DNA from: Streptomyces sp. WMMB 322
GTDB taxonomy: Bacteria; Actinomycetota; Actinomycetes; Streptomycetales; Streptomycetaceae
DNA: 64,000 bases
Assembly (NCBI RefSeq): GCF_900090145.1
Contig: NZ_FMHI01000006.1
Location: 280,731 to 344,730, forward strand
Direction: 5' to 3'
The first letter of the stretch is position 1. Each line of letters begins with the position of its first letter. Below are positions 16,949-26,222 of this stretch, piece by piece. A program made the position numbers and the translations under genes. A model generated the notes under the pieces. That model was not told where the DNA came from. It saw only the letters and a list, made by a program, of their open reading frames with translations, and did not search any database.

Positions 16949-17275
16949 TCACTCGTCGTGGCTCTGCGGGGGCAGCGCGGCGATGACGGGGTGGTCCCGC
17001 TCGATCAGACCGAGCTTGCTCGCTCCGCCGGGCGAGCCGAGTTCGTCGAAGAACTCCACGTTCGCCTTGTAGTAGTCCTTCCACTCCTCGGGAGTGTCGT
17101 CCTCGTAGAAGATCGCCTCGACCGGGCAGACCGGTTCGCAAGCACCGCAGTCGACGCATTCGTCCGGGTGGATGTACAAGGAGCGCTGGCCCTCGTAGAT
17201 GCAGTCGACGGGGCACTCCTCGATGCAGGCCTTGTCCTTAAGGTCGACACAAGGCTCCGCGATGACGTAGGTCAC
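16949..17275 (-). CDS. fdxA: 7Fe ferredoxin FdxA
   Basis: A 108-residue [3Fe-4S][4Fe-4S] ferredoxin, a soluble electron carrier. Cysteine pattern CVDLKDKACIEECPVDC serves the 3Fe site plus one ligand of the second cluster, and CVDCGACEPVCP the 4Fe site. The C-terminal ~50 residues (EEWKDYYKANVEFF...) are the usual actinobacterial extension. GTG 17275 is chosen (VTYVIAEPC) because GAGGAGG lies eight bases upstream; a more distal ATG adds only six unconserved residues. Divergent from the acetyltransferase gene. Confidence 0.95.
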   Translation of the reverse strand: MTYVIAEPCVDLKDKACIEECPVDCIYEGQRSLYIHPDECVDCGACEPVCPVEAIFYEDDTPEEWKDYYKANVEFFDELGSPGGASKLGLIERDHPVIAALPPQSHDE

Positions 17276-17413
17276 GCTGTCGTTCCTCCTCAATAGGGCC
17301 GGCGGACCGGTGTCGGTGTCCGCCGCTGGGCGCGCGGGAGCGCGGCGTCGTCGATGCCCGTCCTAGTATCTCCGTTCCCGGTACCGAGACGAACAGGAGG
17401 GGCGGGTAGAGAA

Positions 17414-18502
17414 GTGGAATTCACCACGGGCGGACGACTCGAAGTCCGAATCACCATGTCTGACGTGGGGAAACGCGTATCCGTCCGGTCCTTGACCGGT
17501 TCCGGAGGACGGCACGCCACCTTCACCGACACGGTAGGCGTTCTCACATCCTGGAACGACGGTGTGCTCCACATCACCCGCCGCGGCGGACAGAGCGTGC
17601 CGATCGACGAATCGGCGCTGGTCGCCGGGAAGGTCGTCCCTGGCACCCCGGCCCGGCGGCGCGGCATCCCCGCCGCGGGCGTACGTGAACTCGTCGAGGT
17701 GGCGGCGCGCGGATGGCCCGCCGTCGAGACCGGACGGCTGGGCCACTGGACGCTCAGGGCGAGCGCGGAGGACGCGCCGCCCGCCGGAGGTGCGCGCGGC
17801 CTCCGCCGCGAGGGCTTCACCGCACGGGCCAACTCGGTACTGCCACTGGGTGATCCCGGCATGCCTCTCGCCGAGGCGCTGACTCGTGCGCGCAACTGGT
17901 ACGAGGAGCGCGGGCTGGTGCCCCGCGTGCAGGTCACGACGGGCGGCGAAAGGACGGACGAACTGCTCGCCGCGGAACTGGAGGAGCGCGGGTGGACGGG
18001 AGAGCGGTACGCGCTGCTCAGGGTGGCCGCACTGGCGCCGTTGGCCGACCGCGAGCCGGACGTCCGCGTGCGGCTCACCCGCACTCCCGGGGCGGACTGG
18101 TTCTCGCTCTACCGCCGCGCCGGTGAAATGCCGCACGCCGCAACGAAGGTGCTGACGGGCGGCGCGTCCGTCTGGTTCGCGACGGTGGAGGCCGACGGCG
18201 GCGCCCCGGGTACGGGAGGGCACGCTGCCGGGGATACGGCGGGGGGCGCGGCAGCGATCGGACGGTGCGTCGTCGACGGACGGTGGGCGGGCTTCGCCGG
18301 AATGGAGGTGGCTCCGGAACGCCGCCGGGAAGGGCTGGCCACCGCGGTCATGGCCGAGTTGGCGCGTGCGGCACTCGCCGAAGGTGCCTCCGCCGCCTAC
18401 CTCCAGGTGGAACGTGACAACGAGGCGGCGCGGGCGCTGTACGACGGAATGGGCTTCGCCGACCACCACGCATACCACTACCGCCGCGCTCCGGAGGGCT
18501 GA
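17414..18502 (+). CDS. GNAT acetyltransferase with Rv0428c-like SH3 domain
   Basis: A 362-residue protein. Residues ~1-75 (VGKRVSVRSL ... HITRRGGQSVPIDESALVAGKVV) match the SH3-like domain found in Rv0428c-type acetyltransferases. The C terminus holds a full GNAT fold with acetyl-CoA loop VAPERRREGLATAVM and the late motif YLQVERDNEAARALYDGMGF. A Gly/Ala linker (GAPGTGGHAAGDTAGGAAA) interrupts the GNAT half. GTG 17414 (VEFTTGGRLEVRI) fits the conserved start. The Rv0428c group is linked to histone-like protein acetylation, but the substrate here is unknown. The next gene starts 7 nt later, so an operon is likely. Confidence 0.85.
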   Translation: MEFTTGGRLEVRITMSDVGKRVSVRSLTGSGGRHATFTDTVGVLTSWNDGVLHITRRGGQSVPIDESALVAGKVVPGTPARRRGIPAAGVRELVEVAARGWPAVETGRLGHWTLRASAEDAPPAGGARGLRREGFTARANSVLPLGDPGMPLAEALTRARNWYEERGLVPRVQVTTGGERTDELLAAELEERGWTGERYALLRVAALAPLADREPDVRVRLTRTPGADWFSLYRRAGEMPHAATKVLTGGASVWFATVEADGGAPGTGGHAAGDTAGGAAAIGRCVVDGRWAGFAGMEVAPERRREGLATAVMAELARAALAEGASAAYLQVERDNEAARALYDGMGFADHHAYHYRRAPEG

Positions 18503-18508
18503 TCCGCA

Positions 18509-19630
18509 TTGACCGGCGAGGAGACAGGTGAAGGCCGCGGTCCGGGCCCGGGAGAGGGTGACGGCGGCGGTGCGGGCGACGACGGCGGCAACCGGGACAG
18601 GTTCGCCGAGGCGGCACGCGACGAGCGCCCCGATCTGGCGCTGATGTGCCTGCTGATCGGCGTCGAGGCCGCGCGGGCGAAGACCGTCACGCACCGGGCG
18701 AAGGACGAGCGCGCCCGGCGGCGCCTGGACGGGCGCGACGAGCACGGAAACGGCCGCGGCGACAACGGCGAGGACAGCGACAAGGGCCCGGAGAAGGACG
18801 GCGGCCGGGAGCAGGACCAGGCCGAGGACGCGGACAGGAACGAAGGCAAGGCCCAGGAGGACAAGGACCGGGGCGCGGGCACAGCACCGCACGGACACGG
18901 GGACGAGCAGTCGCTCCTCGAGGCGGAGATCGAACTCGACCGCCTCGCCGGGCTGTTGCCGTACTCCCCCTCGCGCACACCCGAGGAGTGGGCCCGCGCG
19001 CTCGGCCGGCTGCTGGGGACGGAGCACGGATTCCACGGCACGCCGCAGGACTACCGGCGGCTGGAGTCGTCCCTGCTCCAGTCCGTGCTGCGGCGGCGGC
19101 GCGGGCTGCCGATCCTGCTGTCGGTCGTCTGGATCGAAGTGGCGCGGCGGGCCGGCGCTCCGGTGTACGGGGTCGGTCTGCCGGGCCACTTCGTGATCGG
19201 TTTCGGTGATCCGGCCGGGGAGCACGTACTCGCCGACCCCTACAACGGCGGCCGTCTGCTCTCGTCCGGTGATCTGGAGCTGCTGGTGGCAGGTGCGACG
19301 GGGGTGCGCAGGCCGCTGTCGGCGTCCTCGCTCCACCCGGCGGGGCCGGTGGAGATCGTGCTGCGCATCCTGAACAACATCCGGGCCTGGGCCGCCACAC
19401 GTCCCGAACAGTCGGGCGTGCAACTGCTGGCGCTCGACCTGTCGCTGCTCCTGCCCCACCGTCCGGCGCGACTGCGGTACGAGCGGGCGCAGTTGCTCGT
19501 GGAGCGCGGCGAATTCCTCGACGGTGCGGCGGCGCTGGAGGAGTACGCCTCGGCGATCGAGACGGTGGAGCCGTCCGAGGCGGAGTCGGTGCGCAGCGCG
19601 GCCCGGATCGCCAGGGCGCGGCTCAACTGA
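18509..19630 (+). CDS. SirB1/transglutaminase-like family protein with charged insertion
   Basis: A 373-residue protein. The N-terminal RFAEAARDERPDLALMCLLIGVEA and the main domain from IELDRLAGLLPY onward match the SirB1-N family. That includes RRGLPILLSVVWIEVARRAGAPVYGVGLPGHFVIG, where family members carry the transglutaminase-like H/D pair, and the TPR-like C terminus. Between them residues ~55-140 form an Asp/Glu/Lys/Arg/Gly-rich low-complexity stretch not expected in the family. Start is TTG at 18509, 7 nt after the acetyltransferase stop. The role of SirB1 proteins is unclear (peptidase-like fold). Confidence 0.85.
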   Translation: MTGEETGEGRGPGPGEGDGGGAGDDGGNRDRFAEAARDERPDLALMCLLIGVEAARAKTVTHRAKDERARRRLDGRDEHGNGRGDNGEDSDKGPEKDGGREQDQAEDADRNEGKAQEDKDRGAGTAPHGHGDEQSLLEAEIELDRLAGLLPYSPSRTPEEWARALGRLLGTEHGFHGTPQDYRRLESSLLQSVLRRRRGLPILLSVVWIEVARRAGAPVYGVGLPGHFVIGFGDPAGEHVLADPYNGGRLLSSGDLELLVAGATGVRRPLSASSLHPAGPVEIVLRILNNIRAWAATRPEQSGVQLLALDLSLLLPHRPARLRYERAQLLVERGEFLDGAAALEEYASAIETVEPSEAESVRSAARIARARLN

Positions 19631-19764
19631 CGGGCCGAGCGGACGAGTCGTGCGCGGGGGCGGCCGCTCCGACAGCGAGGCGCCGCATGTTTCCGGGGCG
19701 GGCGGTCAGGGGCAGCCCTTGCCGCGGACGGGGCACCGGTTCGCGGCACGGCGCCCCCGTCCTG

Positions 19765-21849
19765 TCACTGCGGGTTCAGCGGAATCTCCCGTACGCGCTT
19801 TTCCGGGCTGGTCTCCTTGAGCGCGAGACGCAGGGCACCGGCGACGTCCTGCGGCGTGACCGGAGTCTTGCTGCCGTCGCCACGCGTGATCTCCACACCG
19901 GCGAACGTCGTGCCGTACAGCTCCTTGAGGACGGGCAGGTCGTAGGTGTCGACCAGGGTGCCGTTGACCGGCTTCATGGACAGGAACTTCGGCAGCGACT
20001 TCTCCGGGCTGAACTGGATCGACGCATTGCCCGCCTTGATCGTCACAAGTCCGGACATCGCAGGCTTGCCGAACTCCCGGATCGCCCTGGCGATTTCCTT
20101 CTTGCCGACCTGCGGCTGCTGCCGCGACACGGGCAGCCGGACCGGCTTGTTGTTCCCGGTGGCGGCGCGCGTGCGGTACGCCTCCTCCAGCTTCTTGCCG
20201 GCCTGCCCTGCGTCGATTCCCTTGTGCGGCTTGCCCGGTACGCCGACGGCCTTGCCCTTGATGAACTTGACCATCCCGTCCTTGGGAGCGCCGCCGACGC
20301 CGGTCTGCTTGGAGATCTGCTGGATGGCCGACGCCATCTTCTCCTGGTCGACCTTCAGCGCGGGCTCCGCGTTCCGCTCGACGCCGAAGAGCGAGCCGAT
20401 GACGGAGACCGGGTTGTAGTCGCGTCCGGCGGCGCCGCGCACCGTCGCCTCGGTGTCCAGCGTCATGCCCGCGACGCTCGGCTTGAGCTTGGCCTTCTGC
20501 CCCTCGGCGACGACGGTGAACTCCTGTGTCGTGCGGTCGCCGAAGGCGGCGTCCAGCTTGTTCACAGCTTCGTGCCTGCTCATGCCGCCGATCCCGACGC
20601 CGAGCACCGTGGTGCCGTTGGGCACGTCCGCGTGGTCGAGGAGCAGCCCGGCCCCGTAGGCGATACCGACGACCCCGAGGAGACCCGCCCCGGCGAGCAT
20701 CAGCTTCGAACGGCCCCCGGAGGAGACCTCGTCGCCGCGGTCCCTGGAACCGGCGCTCTGGAACGGGGACCCGGGGGTGCCGCCGTCCTCGTCGGCCAGG
20801 CGCGGAGCCCGGCTCATCAGGGTTTCGCCGACGATGCGGTCCTGGGCGGACTCCGCCTCCGCGACGGCGCCGTCACGGCCGCGCGCCCCGTAGGCGGGCA
20901 GGCCGCCGCCCTCCGGTCCGCGCGAGAGCATCTCCTCGCCGATACCTCCGGGCGCGAACGGCGCGCGGCCGGTGCCCAGTCCCAGGGTCGAACTCGCGGG
21001 GGACTCGGGCGGCTCGTCGCCCGGTCCGGGCCGCGGCGGCAGCGGCATGTCGCCGCTGACGGGGCCGGTCGTCGGCCCGTCCCGGCCGGCTCCGGGATCG
21101 TCGGCGGCGGGAGTGCCCGCGGGCGGGGTGTCGATGCGGGGCGCGGAGTAGGAGCCGGTCTCGTACGGGTCGGTCGAGCGGTACAACTCCCCTACGCCGT
21201 ACGGATTCTTGACGCCGTAGGGGTCCTGGCTGCCGTAAGGGGACTCCCCTGCGCCCGGTGCCGACCCTGCACCCGGTGTCGTCCCGGGGCTCGCGGGACC
21301 GGCCGGCCCGGCGGCCGCGCCGGAACTGGCGGAACCGGTTCCGGAACCCGAACCCCCGGACGGGGGCTTTGTCCTGCGCGGCGCGAACCAGTCGCTGGTC
21401 TCCGGCTTGGCACCGCCCGGGGCGTCCTCCGACGGCCGTGAAGGGCCGGGCGACGCGAGGCCCGAAGCAGCGCCGGGCACCATTCCCGCACCGTCGCCGG
21501 GAGCCCGCAGCGGGTGCGCCCCGTCGGTGGCCGAGGGACCGCTCCGCTCGGCGCCGCTCGCCGTGCCGTCCGCGCCGGCGTTGCCGCCCGACTCGCCTTC
21601 GTTGACCGGCTTCCGCATCACGACGGGCGGAATCGGCCGCGAGCCGGGGATGTTGATCCGGATGCGGGTCGTCAGCGTCGTCTCGGTCTTGCGGTCTTCG
21701 GGCTTCCGCTGCGCGTCCGAGGCCGACGACTCCTCCGAGGCGGCGGGCTCCCCGGCGGCGCCAGGGCCGTACGGCTCGGTGCCTGGCGGGTACGACGCTC
21801 CGCCACGGCCCTGCGGGCCGGAGGACGATCGGTCAGTTTCACGACTCAA
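19765..21849 (-). CDS. Membrane-anchored protein with PG_binding_4 (VanW-associated) domains
   Basis: A 694-residue type II membrane protein. A long disordered Pro/Gly/Ser cytosolic tail (~1-390) contains YGxxDPYGVKNPYGV-type repeats. The membrane helix is KLMLAGAGLLGVVGIAYGAG, and the outer part has peptidoglycan-binding-like repeats: VLGVGIGGMSRHEAVNKLDAAF with a beta-rich FTVVAEGQKAKLKPSVAGM, and a second copy around ATGNNKPVRLPVSRQQPQVG. The catalytic-type VanW or L,D-transpeptidase domain often found C-terminally is not seen, so a cell-wall-binding or structural role is likely. TTG start has GGGAG eight bases upstream. Confidence 0.8.
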   Translation of the reverse strand: MSRETDRSSSGPQGRGGASYPPGTEPYGPGAAGEPAASEESSASDAQRKPEDRKTETTLTTRIRINIPGSRPIPPVVMRKPVNEGESGGNAGADGTASGAERSGPSATDGAHPLRAPGDGAGMVPGAASGLASPGPSRPSEDAPGGAKPETSDWFAPRRTKPPSGGSGSGTGSASSGAAAGPAGPASPGTTPGAGSAPGAGESPYGSQDPYGVKNPYGVGELYRSTDPYETGSYSAPRIDTPPAGTPAADDPGAGRDGPTTGPVSGDMPLPPRPGPGDEPPESPASSTLGLGTGRAPFAPGGIGEEMLSRGPEGGGLPAYGARGRDGAVAEAESAQDRIVGETLMSRAPRLADEDGGTPGSPFQSAGSRDRGDEVSSGGRSKLMLAGAGLLGVVGIAYGAGLLLDHADVPNGTTVLGVGIGGMSRHEAVNKLDAAFGDRTTQEFTVVAEGQKAKLKPSVAGMTLDTEATVRGAAGRDYNPVSVIGSLFGVERNAEPALKVDQEKMASAIQQISKQTGVGGAPKDGMVKFIKGKAVGVPGKPHKGIDAGQAGKKLEEAYRTRAATGNNKPVRLPVSRQQPQVGKKEIARAIREFGKPAMSGLVTIKAGNASIQFSPEKSLPKFLSMKPVNGTLVDTYDLPVLKELYGTTFAGVEITRGDGSKTPVTPQDVAGALRLALKETSPEKRVREIPLNPQ

Positions 21850-21978
21850 GGCAGGTACTCCCGGTTGGGTTCACCGCCCATCATGCTTGTCCCAGGACGG
21901 TTCGCCGGCGCGCACCAGCTTACTTGGGGACGCCGCCGCGGGACCCTCGCCCTCACAATCCCCTGGACAGCGGCCCCA

Positions 21979-22467
21979 TCAGCGGTACTTGACCCCTGGC
22001 ACTGGCGGTGCCGGCAGCGCGATGGTGGCACACATCACAGCGGCGAGCACCCCGCCCAGTAGAAAGACATATGAACCAATGCCCGCCCCGAAAGCGAAGT
22101 CGCCCTCCGGGCGCGGTGCGGTCAGCAGGAAGACGGTGACCGCCCAGCCCGCCCCGGGCGCCGCCGCCCCCAGCCGGGTGCGGCACAACTTGGCGCCGCC
22201 CCAGAAGAGTCCGACGGCGCCGGCCAGGGCGAGCACCAGACCGGCCGGGAACCAGGCACTCTGCACCAGCGCGCCCGCGGAGGCCGTGAGCACTCCGAGC
22301 GCGAACAGCGCCAGGTAGACGCCCATGCGTGCCGTACGGGAGGCGGGAACCGGTTCGGGCCACGGGAGTTGCCCCTGACCCGCGCCGGCGCCTGGGCCGG
22401 TGCCGGTGCCCGGGCCGGACGGCTGCGGTCCCTTCCCGTGTTCTTCCTCGTCACGCCCGCCGCTCAT
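21979..22467 (-). CDS. DUF6113-like four-helix membrane protein
   Basis: A 162-residue integral membrane protein. A hydrophilic Gly/Pro-rich start ([19 protein letters not shown]) is followed by about four membrane helices ([73 protein letters not shown]). The start overlaps the mshB stop by ATGA, so it is translationally coupled. The pairing is common in streptomycetes and the function is unknown. A role near mycothiol synthesis is only suggested by position. Confidence 0.8.
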   Translation of the reverse strand: MSGGRDEEEHGKGPQPSGPGTGTGPGAGAGQGQLPWPEPVPASRTARMGVYLALFALGVLTASAGALVQSAWFPAGLVLALAGAVGLFWGGAKLCRTRLGAAAPGAGWAVTVFLLTAPRPEGDFAFGAGIGSYVFLLGGVLAAVMCATIALPAPPVPGVKYR

Positions 22468-23402
22468 GCGCCCGCTCCCGCGAACAAGTCCTGTGTGATA
22501 CCGCCGGAACGCTCTCCCGGCGCGTGGGCCAGACGGTAGTACTCGGTGCTCAGCAGCGGCTGGCCCAGGCCGTTGCTGAGCGCGAAGGTTTCGCCGGCCA
22601 CCGTGATCTGGGTCGCGTGCGCACGCATGGCGGCCGCCTTCGCCCCGGCGTGGGCCCGTCCGTCCACCACCGCGTCGACGGACTTCTCGTCCTCCACGAT
22701 CCCGGGAACGTCCTCCGGGTCCGCCACCGCGGAGTACGGGAGCGGCGAGGCCGCCCTCAGCCGTTTGAAACCCTCCTCGACGACCCGGCGGGGCACGCAG
22801 TTCCAGTAGACACGCGCCACTCGGTGGGGCTCGCCGGCACCGGGCGCGAAGTCCCGGTCCGGGGCCAGTTCGGCGGCGCGCATCGCGACACGGTGCGCCT
22901 GGATGTGGTCGGGATGGCCGTAGCCGCCGTCCGGGTCGTACGTGACCATCACCTGGGGACGTACCTCGCGGATGACGCGCACCAGGTGCAGTGCCGCCTC
23001 GTCGAGGGGGGCCTGCCAGAAGCAGTCCGGCCGCAGGTTCGTGGCGAGGCCCATCATGCCGGAGTCGCGGTAGCGGCCCGGGCCGCCGAGGAAGCGGTGG
23101 TCGGTCACGCCCAATTCCCTCATGGCGCGGGCGAGTTCGTGCATGCGGTGGCGCCCCAGCGGGGTGATCTCCCCCGGGGACGCATCGGAGTGCGGCGCCG
23201 GCTCCCCCGGCCCGGGCTGCTCCGGAGCGAGGTGCGCGAGCTCGGCGGGGATGACTTCGCCCTCCTCGCCCAGGGTGCATGTCACCAGCGTGACGTGGAC
23301 GCCCTCTGCGGCGTACTTGGCCATGCTGGCGCCGTTGTTGATCGATTCGTCGTCCGGGTGCGCGTGCACCAGGAGCAGACGCCGGTCAGGGGCTGCGCTC
23401 AT
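22464..23402 (-). CDS. mshB: Mycothiol deacetylase MshB
   Basis: A 312-residue PIG-L family zinc deacetylase, N-acetyl-1-D-myo-inositol-2-amino-2-deoxy-alpha-D-glucopyranoside deacetylase, the second committed step of mycothiol synthesis. Zinc and catalytic motifs [16 protein letters not shown] and [19 protein letters not shown] are intact. The [13 protein letters not shown] and [10 protein letters not shown] segments also match MshB and not the Mca conjugate amidase. Mycothiol is the low-molecular-weight thiol of actinobacteria. Upstream lies a 64-residue membrane protein gene on the same strand, downstream the coupled membrane gene. Confidence 0.93.
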   Translation of the reverse strand: MSAAPDRRLLLVHAHPDDESINNGASMAKYAAEGVHVTLVTCTLGEEGEVIPAELAHLAPEQPGPGEPAPHSDASPGEITPLGRHRMHELARAMRELGVTDHRFLGGPGRYRDSGMMGLATNLRPDCFWQAPLDEAALHLVRVIREVRPQVMVTYDPDGGYGHPDHIQAHRVAMRAAELAPDRDFAPGAGEPHRVARVYWNCVPRRVVEEGFKRLRAASPLPYSAVADPEDVPGIVEDEKSVDAVVDGRAHAGAKAAAMRAHATQITVAGETFALSNGLGQPLLSTEYYRLAHAPGERSGGITQDLFAGAGA

Positions 23403-23432
23403 GCCCCTGACCCTACGGCTCCCCTGGGCGAG

Positions 23433-23627
23433 TCAGAACTTGATGTCCCCGAGCATGCCCGCGACATTCGTAGTCAGCTCGTTGATCGTCGGGGCGATCG
23501 ACGAACCGGCCAGGTAGAAGCCGAGCAGCACGCACACGACGGCGTGCCCGGCTTTCAGACCGGCCTTCTTGACGAGCAGAAGGACGATGATCAAGAGCAG
23601 CACGACCGCCGAAATCGAGAGTGCCAC
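23433..23627 (-). CDS. Small two-helix membrane protein, 64 aa
   Basis: A 64-residue protein (MALSISAVVLLLIIVLLLVKK, then GLKAGHAVVCVLLGFYLAGS and a short polar tail TINELTTNVAGMLGDIKF). Two membrane segments are evident. The family recurs in streptomycetes as a small hypothetical membrane protein. The composition and frame are too regular for chance. It lies 30 nt upstream of mshB on the same strand. Function unknown. Confidence 0.82.
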   Translation of the reverse strand: MALSISAVVLLLIIVLLLVKKAGLKAGHAVVCVLLGFYLAGSSIAPTINELTTNVAGMLGDIKF

Positions 23628-23846
23628 GGCGGTTCACCTCCAAGTACGCGCGGTCGGGCGACGGATCCGGACAGCATGAGCCCATGACACGGGCGGGACA
23701 CCGGCGTCATACCCGGCTCCCGTCTCGCGCAATGGATCATAACTATCCGTCAGATGGCACGGGCCGGGTGCACAGGTGCAGACGAGGGGCGCATATTCGA
23801 TTCCGGCCACCGTGGCCCGCGCCCGCCAGGCTCTACGCTCTGCCGC

Positions 23847-26108
23847 ATGGCCACTACTTTCCCCCGTCAGTACGCACGCACCCAGCGCTTCACCCTGGGC
23901 GCCCCGCGCGCTTTCACCGTTGCACCCGACGGCTCGCGCGTCGTCTTCCTCCGCTCACGGGAGGGCACTGACCGGGCCAATCTCCTATGGGTACGCACAC
24001 AGTCCGGCCCGCGTGAGTACGTCGCCGCCGACCCTGCGAGCCTGCTCGGGGGCGCGGCCGAGGAGCTGTCCGCGGAGGAGCGGGCCCGCCGGGAACGCAG
24101 CCGCGAGGGTTCTGCCGGAATCGTCGCGTATGCCACCGACATGGCAGTCGAATATGCCGCTTTCGCGCTCTCGGGGCAGCTGTTCGTGGCAGATCTCCCG
24201 GCGGGAGAGTGCCGGCGGCTGGACACACCGGAACCCGTCGTCGACCCGCGCCCCTCCCCCGACGGCACGCGCGTCGCCTACGTGTCAGGCGGTGCCCTGC
24301 GCATCGTCCGCACCGACGGCACCGGCGACCGCGTGCTGGCCGCCCCGGAGAACGACCGGATCACCTACGGTCTGGCCGAATTCGTCGCAGCCGAGGAGAT
24401 GGACCGCAGCCGGGGCTTCTGGTGGTCTCCGGACGGCGCCCATCTGCTCGTCGCGCGCGCCGACGACTCCCCCGTGCAGCGGTGGTGGATCGCCGACCCG
24501 GCGCACCCGGAACGCCGGCCGTCCGAGGTGCCCTATCCGGCGGCGGGCACGGCGAACGCGGACGTCACGCTGCACCTGGTGAGCGCGGACGGCGGCGAGG
24601 TCCGAGACGTCGAGTGGGACCGCGCGCGCTTCCCGTACCTCGCCCGCGTCCACTGGTCGCCGGGAGGGCCGCCGCTGCTGCTCGTCCAGTCCCGCGACCA
24701 GCGCACGCAGCTGTACCTCGGCGTCGACACCGCGACCGGCGTCACCCGCACGCTGCACTCGGAGCAGGACCCGGACTGGCTGGAGCTGTTCCCGGGCGTG
24801 CCCGCCTGGACGCCGGACGGACGGCTCGTGCGCATCGACGACGCGTCGGGGGCACGTGTGCTGTCGGTGGGCGAAAGCGCCTTCACGGACGCCTCGTTGC
24901 ACGTCCGGGCGGTGCTCGACGTGGGCGCGGACGGGGTGCTCTTCTCCGCCTCGGCGGGCGGCGCGGCCACCGGGGACGCGGCCACCGGGGACGCGGCCGA
25001 GGCGGTCGGCGACATCGGCGTCCACTTCGCGCAGTTCGCCGACGACGGCTCGTGCGGCGGCATCGCACGCCTGACGGACCCCGACGGGGAAGCCGCCGCG
25101 GCCGGCGGACCCGGCGGCGGGACGGGCAGCGGCCGGCCGCCCCACGTGGCCTCCGCCGTGCGCGGCGGGGACACCGTCGTCCTCTCCACCGCCTCGCTCT
25201 CGCGTCCCGGCTCGCGCGTCTCCGTCCTGCGCATGGACGGCGGGAACGGCGGGCACGGCGGGCACGGCGGTCCGTTCACGCTCAAGTCCCTGGACGTCGT
25301 GCCGTCACAGGCCGAACGGCCCCTGCTCACCGCGGCGCCGCGGCTGCTGCGCACCGGCGAGCGGCGCATTCCCGCGGGCCTCGTCCTGCCGACGGGACAC
25401 CGGGACGGCGACGGCCCGCTGCCCGTCCTCATGGACCCCTACGGCGGACCGCACGGTCAGCGCGTGGTCGCGGCCCACAACGCGTGGCTCACTTCGCAGT
25501 GGTTCGCCGACCAGGGTTTCGCGGTGATCGTGGCCGACGGCAGGGGCACGCCGGGGCGTTCACCGGCGTGGGAGAAGGCCGTCTCGCGGAACATCGCCGA
25601 CGTCACGCTCGACGACCAGGTCGAAGCGCTGCACTCGCTCGCGGCGGACCATCCGCTGGACCTGACGCGCGTCGCCATCCGCGGCTGGTCCTACGGCGGT
25701 TACCTCGCCGCGCTCGCCGTGCTGCGCCGTCCCGACGTCTTCCACACGGCCGTCGCGGGCGCCCCCGTCACGGACTGGCGGCTGTACGACACGCACTACA
25801 CCGAGCGCTACTGCGGCATGCCGGAGGAGGACGCGGAGGTGTACGCGCGTGCCTCCGTGATCACCGACGAGGGCCTCTCCGGAGCTGCCGCGCAGCACCG
25901 TCCGCTCATGCTGATCCACGGCCTGGCGGACGACAACGTGGCCGCCGCGCACACACTGCGGCTCTCCTCGGCGCTCCTGGCCGAGGGCCGCCCGCACGAG
26001 ATGCTGCCGCTGTCGGGCGTCACGCACATGACGCCGCAGGAACAGATCGCGGAGAACCTGCTCCTGCTCCAAGTGGCCTTCCTCAAGCGCACGCTGGGCA
26101 TGGCGTAG
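23847..26108 (+). CDS. S9-family prolyl oligopeptidase/dipeptidyl peptidase
   Basis: A 753-residue serine peptidase with an N-terminal DPP-IV beta-propeller domain (from about residue 70) and a C-terminal alpha/beta-hydrolase domain. The nucleophile is in GWSYGGYLAALAV, the catalytic Asp in LIHGLADDNVAAAH and the His in GVTHMTP. MDPYGGPHGQRV forms the oxyanion region. No signal peptide, so it acts on cytosolic peptides. This fits the neighbouring peptide permeases, although it is on the opposite strand. ATG 23847 has no Shine-Dalgarno but TACGCT seven bases upstream. The propeller has a Gly/Ala insertion with GCGGCCACCGGGGAC repeated twice. Confidence 0.92.
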   Translation: MATTFPRQYARTQRFTLGAPRAFTVAPDGSRVVFLRSREGTDRANLLWVRTQSGPREYVAADPASLLGGAAEELSAEERARRERSREGSAGIVAYATDMAVEYAAFALSGQLFVADLPAGECRRLDTPEPVVDPRPSPDGTRVAYVSGGALRIVRTDGTGDRVLAAPENDRITYGLAEFVAAEEMDRSRGFWWSPDGAHLLVARADDSPVQRWWIADPAHPERRPSEVPYPAAGTANADVTLHLVSADGGEVRDVEWDRARFPYLARVHWSPGGPPLLLVQSRDQRTQLYLGVDTATGVTRTLHSEQDPDWLELFPGVPAWTPDGRLVRIDDASGARVLSVGESAFTDASLHVRAVLDVGADGVLFSASAGGAATGDAATGDAAEAVGDIGVHFAQFADDGSCGGIARLTDPDGEAAAAGGPGGGTGSGRPPHVASAVRGGDTVVLSTASLSRPGSRVSVLRMDGGNGGHGGHGGPFTLKSLDVVPSQAERPLLTAAPRLLRTGERRIPAGLVLPTGHRDGDGPLPVLMDPYGGPHGQRVVAAHNAWLTSQWFADQGFAVIVADGRGTPGRSPAWEKAVSRNIADVTLDDQVEALHSLAADHPLDLTRVAIRGWSYGGYLAALAVLRRPDVFHTAVAGAPVTDWRLYDTHYTERYCGMPEEDAEVYARASVITDEGLSGAAAQHRPLMLIHGLADDNVAAAHTLRLSSALLAEGRPHEMLPLSGVTHMTPQEQIAENLLLLQVAFLKRTLGMA

Positions 26109-26148
26109 CGGCACGGGCACGGCTGCGGGAAACGGGCAGGGCGCACGC

Positions 26149-26183
26149 AACGGGCCGGGAGGCGAAAGCCCTCCCGGCCCGTT
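26149..26183. terminator. Terminator between convergent peptidase and ABC operon
   Basis: AACGGGCCGGGAGG pairs with its complement (26149-26162 and 26170-26183) around a CGAAAGC loop. It serves the S9 peptidase gene and the end of the first peptide-transport operon. Confidence 0.85.
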
Positions 26184-26222
26184 CCACTCGTGTCCGGTCT
26201 CCGCGCGCGTCGGAGCGCCGCG

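Noticed and set aside
17363..19459. A 698-residue minus-strand open frame opposite the acetyltransferase and SirB1 genes
   Set aside because: Antisense shadow with biased composition.
19726..19762. GGACGGGG/CCCCGTCC pair between two convergent genes as a terminator
   Set aside because: Eight-base stem with a large unpaired interior; may be chance in GC-rich DNA.
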